Positions 1 through 9,584 of a DNA stretch of 64,000 bases are shown piece by piece; positions within the stretch are counted from its first letter, which is position 1, and every line of letters begins with the position of its first letter. The position numbers were made by a program, and so were the translations under genes. The notes beneath the pieces were generated by a model. That model was given only the letters and a program-made list of their open reading frames with translations. It did not search any database and was not told the DNA's origin. This DNA comes from Protea cynaroides (Eukaryota > Streptophyta > Magnoliopsida > Proteales > Proteaceae), in NCBI GenBank assembly GCA_028583415.1, contig CM053265.1, positions 27,125,815 to 27,189,814 on the forward strand, written 5' to 3'.

Positions 1-680
1 GAGGGTAGGAATTTATAAGGGGAAACCAAGCTCGCCTCTTCGTAATGCAACAAGTCTCATTTCAAATTGCTAGATATTAAGTAAGGATTATAAAAAAAAA
101 AGATCAATGACTCAAAAAGAGTCAAAATTCCTAATAGGATCAAATTCGTATTTAATCCGTATGAAAAGAGTGTTAGATGATGGGGGAAGACTTCCTAGAG
201 TATCTAGAGGATGCCACGTGAAGGATAAGGCCTATCTCATGGAGATTTTGTGAATTGATTCAACATTGAAGAGTTGTGGAAAAGTTGGAAACCTCCTTGG
301 GTCGACTCTGTAAATGGGTCATCAACGTCGACGGGGCGTCAATCAACTTCCCGTCGCCGTCGATGGGGCCTATCTCAAGGTAGATGAATCAATTTGAAAT
401 TTTAAAGACCTAGGGGTGAGCCCTAGGTCTATGCATGGCTTGGTTCTTTTGGGTCCCTAGGCCACTCTTGGCCTACCCAGGCTAGGTCTGAACCTGTCTT
501 GGTTCAGGAAAGAATCGGGCCAGTGTCTTAAAACTTGTAATAACCATATCTTTTGATTATTAAAGTGATTTCTATGTCATTTCAAAGCTCTCAATAAGTA
601 CTAGATTAATATGGCCTTAGGTCACAATGGGAAAAAGTTGACTTTTTAGGTTGATCGATTTAACTCATAGTCAGTGATAT
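1..680. other. Unassigned repeat-like sequence left of the first LTR
   Basis: I see no gene in this stretch. A GC-rich patch at about 300-365 alternates GTCGAC, GGGGCGTC and CCGTCGCCGTCGA words and resembles the GGTCG-type motif clusters in the Gypsy LTRs further along, so this may be the remains of another LTR of the same broad family. The last five bases (GATAT, 676-680) are the left target-site duplication of the old solo LTR. Confidence 0.4.
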
Positions 681-2856
681 TGTCACGCCTGATTCTTAAC
701 GTATCGGTACTATATAATGCAACAAGATCTCATCCTATCAGGGCATTAGAAATCTCCTTCCAGGATCACATATCATGGTATAATCAACTAACGATTCGAA
801 ATGATACTCACAATAATATTGTCAGAGTAATTTAAACATCTCAATTGAACAAAATATTAGAAATAAGAAAGTCAAATAGCGAAAGTCTTAAAGTCCAAAT
901 GCCAAATTATTAAACTGACATCTAATAGTTCCGAGTTCCAATTCAAGTTCCACAATTGTCCAATATTTTCAAATAAATAAAAACATTGTTTAAAGTTTAT
1001 CCATAAATAAAACGTATCCCAAATATTCAAACCCAAATCCAAAAGTACAAAAAGAAATAGGCATAGCCTAAGCCTATGAACGGTTACTATGAAACTTACG
1101 AAGGATCGAAGATATATTCCTAAGTTCACTAACATCATCCTCTACACTGGATAAAGAGTTTCCCTGAGCATCAAATGATATACATGCAATATCTAAAATA
1201 ATTTGTACGCATAAGGGTAAGCTCAACCACCAAACTTAGTAAGAAAAACTAAACGTGTAACAAACAAATGCATGCAACTATCAACTACAGTCAGGTAAGA
1301 TAACTGTAAGTGCCAACTCAAGAAGACTAAAATGGAGCCTCCGATTGCACGGATCACCCCCATCAAAATGAATGCCACCTCACTGGGCATACAACAAACA
1401 TCCCCCATGTCACACCCCAATTCCGATCCAACCAGAATGGTGTGAGTGAACCGTCATTGAACCAACGGTTCACACCAGGATCTCGAATAGGTCGTGTCCG
1501 CTCATACAAACCATTACACATTACCACAATCAGAATATAAATATACAGCGGAAGACTTAAAATAGAATGAACTGAGTATCTATTGATAATTTAAATAAAT
1601 ATCCAATTATCCAAATTCAAACACATAAAATAATATCCATACATCCATTTAATCCAACCGAAAATAAATGAAATAAATAAATAAATAACCAATCAAAGGT
1701 ACACGCAGAAAGGGCACTCGCATGAAGCGTCATGCTCGTCCTCTCCTGCTTGCACATCCAGAGCAGCTACACCTCCATACGTCAGAGTGTTCATGAAATC
1801 ATCCACTGTGTAACCTGCATCAGCATCTAAAACAATGTATATACAAAGGGTGAGCTCACAACACAGCTCAGTAAGACAATCAGACAGTTTCACAATATTA
1901 TGCATGAGTAACAATCAATTTTATGCTATGGTCTGGTTTAAGTTTGCAATGTGCTATAGAAAGGTTTGGTGGCCCCCGCACCTCTATACACGAGTGTGTG
2001 GCACCTCATGGATCACACCCCCATTGGCCCACATGCACCCACCATGGAATAGAGATAGAACTAAGATACCCCCGTACCTCCCCTGATGCTCTACCCATAC
2101 CAGTACCTAAGCCCCTACTGGCCAGGGCTCGCAAACTGGACTCGCAACTAACCAATCCTATATGTCATCAATATATGCTCTATCCCAGCACAGCCGTCTA
2201 CGGCATAGAGATAGAGCTAAGGCATTCCCACACCTCCCCTGATGCCCTATCCGCAACTAACCCACTAGGATAGATATAATACGTAGGTAGACCCTATCCT
2301 AACATAACTCCCTACGGCATAGAGATAGAGCTAAAGCATCGTGGACAAGCCAGCGTCGACTTGGAGACCACAGTGCCACATAACCATGGCCATGCCAACA
2401 TCAATATCGGAGACCACCGTACCACGACCTTCCCCTGATGCCCCACCCGTACCAAGCATGTTAAGACAGAATACTACAAAAAGGTGCTAGTGTGAGGAGC
2501 GATCCCAGGCCCATGCCCCACTCCACACACTAACGAAAACAATCACATGCCTAACAATCACATCCTATCAATGCATGAACAGTAATAATAACTGAAGATA
2601 AAAGATGGCATGTGAATATGCACAAATAACACATCATATATAATCAGGTGATTAACAACAATTTACTGTCCATTAATTATTAGGTTTAGGTCAGATTCCC
2701 TTACCTGACGCTCATTCGATAACTTGCTCCACGTCGCAAGATCCAAACGCTAAGTCACAAAGTCCTACAAGATTATTTGGGTTTCATTAGAATATAATGC
2801 TTAGGGTTTCATGTCGATCGGAAACCAACATGGTTACAAAATACCCTCACAGAGCT

Positions 2857-3014
2857 GACCGGTGGCATGTATCGGTCGCAGCTCTGTGGGGAAGACTGGC
2901 GACCGGTATGGTCAGCCGGTCCCCACAGACCAGCCTCCCGAGGGATACCGGTGGCAACATACCGATCGCACTATGTGCAACCGGCATAGTGCGACCGGTA
3001 TAGTCGACCGGTAT
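2857..3014. promoter_or_regulatory. ACCGGT/GGTCGAC motif cluster, downstream side of the LTR promoter
   Basis: Within about 160 bp there are five exact ACCGGT words, several embedded in GTCGACCGGT or CCGGTCGCA, plus near matches (ATCGGTCGCA, CAACCGGC, ACCGATCGCA). The same cluster occurs in the other LTR at 12603-12744 and inside the element at 8830-8982. The words occur in both orientations and at irregular spacing, so this is not a simple tandem repeat. It looks like a set of binding sites, but binding is inferred only. Confidence 0.6.
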
Positions 3015-3443
3015 GTCTCCGGAAGACCATACTTGGGGTTTTTTTCGACTGCCGTCGATCATCCTCCATGGATTTTCAGGGTTTCTCCTATCCATTCTAA
3101 GTCTAAACTAGGAGTTAGAGTTATCCCCAACTCATTCAAGTCTCGTTTCGATGAATATCATATCGAAACCTAAATCTAGGGTTTGACGGCAACTTAGGGT
3201 TTATTGGCCAATTTAGGGTTTTAGATCAATACCTACTTTGCATGGTATTGATCCACCCACACAACTAACATGGGGGTAAGAAGATTGATTTAAACACTTA
3301 CCGTTGACTGGCGTAGAGTGAGCGTCGTCGAACGGTAATGGCGGCACCTCCTTCTTCTTCCTAACTCCCTCTCCTTTCCAACCTCTTTCTCTTCTCTAGG
3401 GTTTGTGAGAGATAATGGAAAAGATTTGAGAAGGTTTAAGGGT

Positions 3444-3454
3444 GTATTTATAGG
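3444..3454 (-). promoter_or_regulatory. TATA box of the Gypsy-1 LTR
   Basis: The minus strand reads CCTATAAATAC. It lies between the two ACCGGT clusters of this LTR (3571-3613 upstream, 2857-3014 downstream in the direction of transcription), the expected place for the U3/R boundary. Confidence 0.6.
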
Positions 3455-3570
3455 CTAAAAATAGGGTTTAGTAACCCTACTAGGATTAGAAAATTTCTAG
3501 GATTTGAAATCAGGAAAGTGAGACCCGTAGAGACCAATTTTTGGATCTCCGCACTTAGCTGCGCAGACCA

Positions 3571-3613
3571 TACCGGTCGACCGGTACCAAGACCGGTACC
3601 ATCGACCGGTCAA
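3571..3613. promoter_or_regulatory. ACCGGT/GTCGAC motif cluster upstream of the LTR TATA box
   Basis: Four ACCGGT words lie in 43 bp, about 120 bp upstream (minus direction) of the TATA element. The matching cluster in the right LTR (13302-13330) is reduced to two, with a third changed to ACGGGT. The position fits an LTR enhancer. Confidence 0.55.
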
Positions 3614-3752
3614 CATAAAATGATGACTATTTGGTCATCTTTGGTCCAATTTCATACCTGTTTGTCATCCGCTTGTCCCGTCTGGCCTGGTGATGATCGG
3701 AAGACCTGCTACGACACAAAACCAATGTTTAGACCGGGTTTACGGAGTGCGG

Positions 3753-3860
3753 GTTTTACAACTCCCCCACCCTTAAAAGAAATTTTGTCCCGAAATTTGC
3801 ATGTAGGTTTCACAACTCCCCCACCCTTAAAAGAAATTTCGGCCTCGAAATTTGAACGTA
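3753..3860 (-). repeat. 54-bp tandem duplication covering the polypurine tract and LTR edge
   Basis: Two copies (about 3753-3806 and 3807-3860) each contain ACAACTCCCCCACCC followed by TTAAAAGAAATTT. On the minus strand this is a purine tract (GGGTGGGGGAGT) immediately before the LTR terminus. The duplication therefore repeats the plus-strand primer site and a few terminal LTR bases. Only the outer copy abuts the full LTR. Confidence 0.8.
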
Positions 3861-4035
3861 CCTTGATCGTCGAAAAGGTTAGGGTACTCCTTCCTCATCG
3901 CGCTCTCTTCTTCCCAAGTAATTTCCTCCACATTTTGGCTTCTCCAATGCACCTTCACATAATGGATATCCTTGGTTCGAAGTTGCTGAACTTTTCGACT
4001 TGAGAGCATTACAGGCACCACTTCGAAAGTTAGGT
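3827..4035 (-). other. Chromodomain-like C-terminus of the Gypsy-1 integrase
   Basis: The end of the polyprotein contains an aromatic- and acid-rich block (IHYVKVHWRSQNVEEITWE, then ESAMRKEYPNLF) with the layout of the degenerate chromodomain of Tekay/Del-type plant chromoviruses. In that group the domain is thought to steer integration toward heterochromatin. A homologous block ends Gypsy-2 at about 57000-57120. Confidence 0.7.
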
Positions 4036-7000
4036 CTTCGGTCAAGTCTGGGGGATCAGCGGTCAAGATGTGCGATAGATCTCTGACATACTTCTTCAGT
4101 AATGATACGTGGAACACATTATGAACACTGGACATAGATGGTGGTAGAGCCAATTGATATGCTACATTACCACGTCGGGTCAATATCTCATATAGTCCCA
4201 CTTACCTGGGGCATAGCTTCCCCTTCTTATCAAACCGTTTCAGACCTCGCACCGGTGATACCTTCAAGAATACCTTGTCACTCACTGCAAACTCCAGATC
4301 TCGACGTCGATTATCCGCATAGTGCTTCTGTCGGACTTGAGCTATCTTTACTCTCTCTTTGATCTGATCAATCACTCGACAGTTTCTTCAACAAACTCTA
4401 GTCCCACAATTCTTCTTTCTCCCACCTCGTTCCATAACAGAGGTGTACGACACTTCTTCCCATAGAGTGCTTCATATGGGGCCATTTGAATTGTAGCCTG
4501 ATAGCTGTTGTTGTAAGTGAACTCGATAAGTGATAGTTTCTCATCCCAAGCTCCTTTGAAGTCTAATGCACAAGCTCGGAGCATATCTTCTAAAATTTGA
4601 ATAGTTCGCTCTGACTGCCCGTCCGTCTGAGGGTGGAAAGCTGTACTGAACTTCAGCTTTGTTCCCATAGCTTTCTGTAATCCTTCCCAGAACTTTGATG
4701 TAAAACGGGGATCTTTGTCAGATACTATATTCTCTGGAACGCCATGAAGTCTGACTATATTATCTACATATAACTTGGCCAGTTTCTCCATGGTATATTG
4801 AGGTCTGACCGCAATAAATTGAGCTGTCTTGGTGAGTCGATCTACTATAACCCAAACTGCATCCACTGACCTTGGTGTCAAAGGTAAGCCAGTGACGAAA
4901 TCCATGGTGATACAATCCCACTTCTACGTAGGTTCCGGTAATGGCTGTAGTAATCCTGCGGGTCTTTGCCTTTCTGCTTTAACTTGTTGACAATTCAGAC
5001 ATTGGAACACGAAACGAGCTATATCTGCTTTCATACCCCTCCACCAATATAGTCTTCTCAAGTCATGGTACATTTTGGTACTTCCCGGATGTACCGAATA
5101 TGGAGTGTAATGAGCTTCAGTCATAACTCGATCTCTGATATCGCAGTCTTCACTCTCCGGTATACATAAACGTCCACAATACCTGAGTACCTTGTCTGAA
5201 TCCAAGGTAAAGTCAGGATTGCTCATACCCTTCTCTAAGTCTTCTTGCACTGTCTTGAGATGTGGATCCTGTAGGATTACTACCTTGAATTCATCCACTA
5301 GATCCGGTGAGATCTTCAATGCGGCAAACATCATAGTGAACTTATGAATCAAGCATTGCTCAACTGGATCTTCTACAGTCTCTATAATATGCTCTTCATC
5401 ACCATCGATTGAACTTGAGGCTTCGGCACATAATGCGGCATTTGTACTTGGTCCTGCCTCAGGTTTCGATGCCCACTTCTGCTTAAGGCGTCAGCTACAA
5501 CATTTGCTTTACCCGGATGATACTGGATGTCGCAATCATAATCTTTTAACAATTCCAACCATCTCCTCTGTCTCATATTCAGATCCTTCTAAGTGAAAAG
5601 GTAAGTTAAGCTCTTGTGATCTGACTTAATCTGAAACTTCTCACCGTACAAGTAGTGTCTCCAAGTCTTGATTGCATGTATAACCGCTGCTAACTCCAAA
5701 TCATGCGTAGGATAGTTCTTCTCATGCTCCTTTAACTGTCTTGATGCGTAAGCAATCACCTGTTCTCCTTGCATCAATACACACCCGATACCCAACCCCG
5801 AAGCATCCGTATATAAAGTAAACGGTACGCTTGGTTCGGGGATGGTCAAGATAGGTGCAGAGACTAGTCTTGACTTCAAAGTCTGAAAGCACTTCTCACA
5901 CTCATCTGTCCATATGAATTTCTCTCCCTTCTTGGTCAATCTGGTGAGTGGAACAGCGATCCTGGAGTAATCTTCCACGAATCTTCTATAATAACCAGCC
6001 AACCCAAGGAAACTACGAATTTCCGCAATAGATTTTGGTGCTTCCCATCCTACTATAGCAGCTATCTTACTTGGATCAACCTTGATACCATCTTCAGATA
6101 CTACATGGCCCAAGAAAGCCACTTCCTTCAGCCAAAACTCGCACTTCTTGAAATTAGCATAAAGCTTCTCCTGCCTCAGCCGTTTTAGGGCTGCCCTCAA
6201 ATGTGTTTTATAAGCCTCCATGTCCTTTGAGTAGACCAATATGTCATCGATAAATACGATGACCAAAGTATCCAACATATCATGAAACACTCGGTTCATC
6301 AGTTCCATGAACGACGCTGGAGCATTGGTCAACCCGAAAGACATAACTAGAAACTCATAATGCCCATACCTCGTCCTCAGCGGTCTTCGGAATATCTCCG
6401 GCCTTGATATTCAGTTGGTGATACCCCGATCGGAGATCAATCTTCGAGAAAACCTTTGCACCCTGTAACTGGTCAAATAAATCATCGATCCTAGGCAAAG
6501 GATACCGATTCTTGATCGTCAACTTGTTCAGTTCACGGTAGTCAATACATAGCCGTACACTTCCATCTTTCTTCTTGACAAATAATACCGGTGCTCCCCA
6601 AGGCGATATACTAGGTTGTATGAAGCCCTTATCCAACAATTCTTGTAACTGGGTCTTCAACTCCTTTAACTCGGTCGGGGCCATTCTGTATGGTGCTTTA
6701 GACACCAGCGCCGAACCTGGCATAAGGTCTATCACAAATTCTGTAGCCCTTTCTGGTGGTAAACCTGGGAGATCTTCTGGAAATACATCTGGAAACTCTC
6801 GTACCACCTCTAGATCTTCCATCTTTGGCACCTCGGCAGTGATGTCGACTACAGATACTAGATACCCCACTCCCCCTTTCTCCAAGCATCTCTTAGCTTT
6901 TAGGGCAGAGAGAATTAGCTTCCGCTTCCTAGATAGCTTGATCCCAGCGAAGCTATACTCCCTTCCCTCTTTGTCAGTAAGCACAAGCTTCCTTTCACCA

Positions 7001-7298
7001 CATAATAGGATGGCTGAATGACGGCCTAGCCAATCCATTCCCAGGATGACATCAAAGTCTGCCATCTCGAGTATTACTAGGCTTGCTTCTAAGTCTCGGC
7101 CCTCAATACATATAGTACATGGTCCATAGTAATCGGTCAAAGCCACTTCGACTCCTACTGGAGAGCAAACTATCAAGCTTGGGTTCAAATGCTTGATTGG
7201 TAACTCCATTCGCTTCCCAAAAGAAATAGAAACAAAGGAGTGCGTGGCCCCAGAGTCAAATAGTACTCTGGCAGGTATACCAGCTACATTTACAATTC
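3827..7298 (-). pseudogene. pol: Gypsy-1 pol: protease, RT, RNase H, integrase, chromodomain (broken)
   Basis: On the minus strand the order is: aspartic protease (DSGATHSF near 7245); RT at about 6660-6130 with the active-site FIDDILVYSKD near 6240; RNase H at about 5850-5400 (FTLYTDASG, DHKSLTYLF); integrase at about 5300-4300 with an HHCC-type zinc finger (QCLNCQQVKAERQRP) and catalytic-core landmarks (MDFVTGLP, SDKDPRFTSKFW, FHPQTDGQSER); and a C-terminal chromodomain-like block (YVKVHWRSQNVEEITWEEE). Breaks: a frameshift near 6350 after DIPKTA, a Q-to-TAG stop at 5589-5591, a frameshift near 5385, a W-to-TAG stop at 4924-4926, a 1-base deletion near 4385, and a TAA at 4202-4204. The reading frame is joined to gag only if the candidate intron 7299-7384 is removed. 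Confidence 0.93.
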
Positions 7299-7384
7299 CT
7301 GGAATTTTTTATTATCCCTTAGTTCTATATGCGCATACACACAATGAAAAATAGTAAGCCAAATAGTAAGGGATAAAGTCATAC
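7299..7384 (-). other. Candidate spliceosomal intron between gag and protease (Gypsy-1)
   Basis: Minus strand. The donor is G|GTATGA at 7384 and the acceptor TTCCAG|G at 7299, 86 bp long, with a plausible branch-point word (AACTAAG) about 25 nt before the acceptor. Excision joins DVVIG directly to IVNVAGIPARVLFDSGA. Without excision the gag frame runs through and stops immediately after the acceptor. Gypsy-2 has a 69-bp candidate at exactly the same place (53626-53694). The first seven bases (GTATGAC) are shared and the rest has diverged, while the flanking coding sequence is conserved. That is the pattern of an intron. Confidence 0.65.
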
Positions 7385-8663
7385 CAATGACCACATCCGG
7401 TGATGCGGCTGCCTCTTCAGTGGTGACCGCATAAACCTTTCCTTGCTGGAGAGGTTGCTTCTTAGGTAGAGTGCAGGTCCTTGCAATATGACCCACTTGC
7501 TGGCAGTTGAACCACTTTATATTCGGGTTGTATCCGGCATTCTATGGCACAGGGGGTGCCGTGTTGTTCCTCGCGGGTACTATAGCGGTCTGAGCCCTGT
7601 ATGGGCGGAAGGGTCTATTGTTACCGCCACCCGAACTCTCACTAGCAGGTCTCTTCACTCCCCTGTTCTGAGCAAAGAAGTTGTCCCTCTGACTGAACTC
7701 TATCACCCTCGCAACCTGCACAGCCTCATTGTAGATCTTCTTGTCCAAATCCAATATGTGCTCTCTAATGCTCCCACGTAGTCCCATGGTGAACCTACGT
7801 GTCTTGGTCTCTTCTTCTTGCATACTTGCCGGTGCGAAGAAGAATAGTTCTTCGTACCTCTGCTGATACGCATCCACGGTCGACTGAGATTGCTGTAGGT
7901 TGAGGAACTCCTTCTCCATTTGATCTCTGAAACTCTTAGGAAAGTATTTATCGAAGAAGGGAGCTTTAAACACTTCCCAATCCACCAGTGTATACTTAGT
8001 CTCCAGATATGCACGTGTGGAATTCCACCAAGCATTTGCATCTTCTCTCAACATGTGAGTGGCAAATAAAACCTTTTCCTCCTCTATACATGTCATCAGA
8101 CGGAAATTCTTCTCCATCTCTGCAACCCACTGTGCTGGCCACAATGGTTTCCCTGTTCTACCAGTGAATGATGAAGGCTTCAACTTCAGGAATCTGTCCA
8201 CCGCTCTGCTCAGATCATGCTGTCCCTGAGTGTTCATCCCCTACCATTGTGGTGGATACGGATAGGCTCTCGAGTATGCAGAAGGTGACGGAAACTGATG
8301 CGGTGGTGGTACATTCTGTGCTTGGCCCATCGGTCTTGGGCTACCCTGCATCGATTGTGAAGAAGTCTTCTCTCCATACTCGGGCGTATCTCCAGTGGGA
8401 ACAGAACCCGATGGCCTGAGCATCTTCAGTATCTCACTCAGGAATTCCTTCTACTGAGCTTGCATCTGATAGACCAAGTTTGTAACAATGGTCTCAGAAT
8501 TCCTGTGAGGTGGGCCAGGTAAATTTGTCGGCACTTCTGGAACCTGTTCCTCCTCCACTTCCGGATTTGGCTCTCTAACATGGTCTTGTTCAATCTGCTC
8601 TTCCTCTAGGCGCATCCTGGCTTGATGACGCTTCCGACCCCTACGACCGTTTCCGCCTGCCAT
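7385..8663 (-). pseudogene. gag: Gypsy-1 gag (broken by three TAG stops)
   Basis: The start is ATG at 8663 (MAGGNGRRGRKRHQ), followed by an acidic, Pro/Gln-rich N-terminal part. The retrotransposon gag core occupies about 8240-7700 (AVDRFLKLKPSSF, AEMEKNFRLM, ANAWWNSTR, FRDQMEKEFLNL, RYEELFFFAP). A CCHC knuckle follows near 7490. Its first cysteine position is tryptophan (WFNCQQVGHIARTC), so the knuckle is damaged; Gypsy-2 keeps CFNCYQVGHYSREC. In-frame TAG stops occur at 8451-8453, 8241-8243 and 7542-7544. Gag normally packages the RNA and forms the particle shell. The leader from the 5' LTR to this start is about 2.5 kb because of the antisense gene in between. Confidence 0.9.
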
Positions 8664-8829
8664 CTCAGACTATTTTGTTTGAATCTGAGAAGAAGACATA
8701 ACACGTGAGAACCACAATAATAGTAGTGTTAGTCTTGAATAATACAAGGAGAAATAGTCGAAAGGTAAAATTTCATTTTACATAATTTTTAAAATTTTTT
8801 AAAAAAAAATTTCTAACTTTTCTGGTGCG

Positions 8830-8982
8830 TACCGGTCGCAACATACCGGTCGCACCTCTGTATACAGGGTTGCGACCAGTATAGTCGACTGGTCAGAATT
8901 AGAATTCTGACCGAGACATAGTGGTCGCACCTCTGGGGAGATACCGGTCGACCGGTATAGGCAAAACCGTCGACCGGTATGC
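8830..8982. promoter_or_regulatory. Internal ACCGGT/GGTCG motif cluster upstream of the antisense gene
   Basis: Five ACCGGT words (several as ACCGGTCGCA or GTCGACCGGT), plus GTGGTCGCAC and GTTGCGACCAG variants, lie between the gag start and the first exon of the antisense ORF. The wording matches this element's own LTR clusters (2857-3014, 3571-3613) rather than those of the other elements in the window. A pyrimidine-rich leader (about 9012-9055) follows, then the 5' intron of the antisense gene. It is probably a promoter-proximal site for the antisense transcript. This is inferred from position. Confidence 0.55.
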
Positions 8983-9142
8983 CCAGATTGGCTTTAAAAT
9001 CGCAAAAAAGTGAGATTTTCTCACTTTTTCTTTCTTCTTTCTCTCCGGTGGTGATTTTCCTCTGGGTTCCGAGTTGCAACAGTCCGACCGGTGCTATTTG
9101 AAGCCAATTTCCTCCATTCAAGACCTAGCACATCGTCTCCAG

Positions 9143-9578
9143 GTAGGTCTCTTCCCTCTCTATCATGTTTTTACAATTTCCCATATCGTCTATATGTAGA
9201 AAATTAGGTTTTTCATTGATCGAGATGTTTCAACCGTAGGAACTCTTTTCCTTCGGCTTGGAAAGGGTTTAGGGACCCCCAAGAGCAAAATCCCTCAACC
9301 AATTTGGGGTTTCATCGAACGGTTTGATAGAAAATCGAATTTTTCACCTTTTTGACCTAGGTTTTCCAAAATTTTCAAAAATTCTTGATTTTTCTTAATT
9401 TCTTGAAATTTCATATTGTAAATGTCTGTGATTGATTTGTTGAAGAGTGTGGGGGTTACGTAAGTCCTCCTCCCCATGTTTTTGGGTGAGTTCGAGGCTT
9501 TTTCTTGAATTACAGTCGTTATGCTGCCGAAATTTCGACAATTTCTAACATTTTATCTTGTTTTATTTTGTTTTGCAG
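9143..9578 (+). other. Candidate 5'-leader intron of the antisense ORF (Gypsy-1)
   Basis: The donor is CTCCAG|GTAGGT at 9143; the acceptor follows a T-rich tract and reads TTTTGCAG| at 9578 (436 bp). The ATG of the antisense ORF follows six bases later at 9585. Gypsy-2 has a matching candidate of 428 bp (51464-51891, minus) with GAG|GTATGT and CTCTTGCAG| sites, again just before the ATG. The similar size, position and splice sites in both copies support a real intron. Confidence 0.65.
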
Positions 9579-9584
9579 ATTAAT

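Larger units (their letters stand above)
1408..3760 (-). repeat. Gypsy-1 left LTR (3' LTR of the element)
   Basis: A 2353-bp LTR that begins TGTCACACCCC and ends GGGTTTTACA on the plus strand. It aligns throughout with 11153-13478. In the first 130 bases I see about four mismatches, so the insertion is not very recent. Relative to the other LTR it carries extra bases in its two ACCGGT motif clusters (around 2980 and 3590), which accounts for most of the 27-bp length difference. Short ORFs inside are not coding. Confidence 0.95.

Noticed and set aside
1835..2273. Repeated ORFs at 1693-2273 and 11438-12018 with near-identical peptides
   Set aside because: They lie in the two Gypsy-1 LTRs, so their similarity comes from LTR duplication rather than protein selection. 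Related pieces in the Gypsy-2 and solo LTRs (for example near 43911-44117 and 49272-49568) are on LTR homology too.
2857..3014. Possibility that the repeated ACCGGT words are a CRISPR-like or simple tandem array
   Set aside because: Spacing is irregular, orientation is mixed, and the setting is a plant LTR. Binding-site cluster is the better description.
6575..7021. 148-codon plus-strand ORF inside Gypsy-1 pol
   Set aside because: It is a shadow of the protease/RT frame on the other strand; the Gypsy-2 equivalent is not open.
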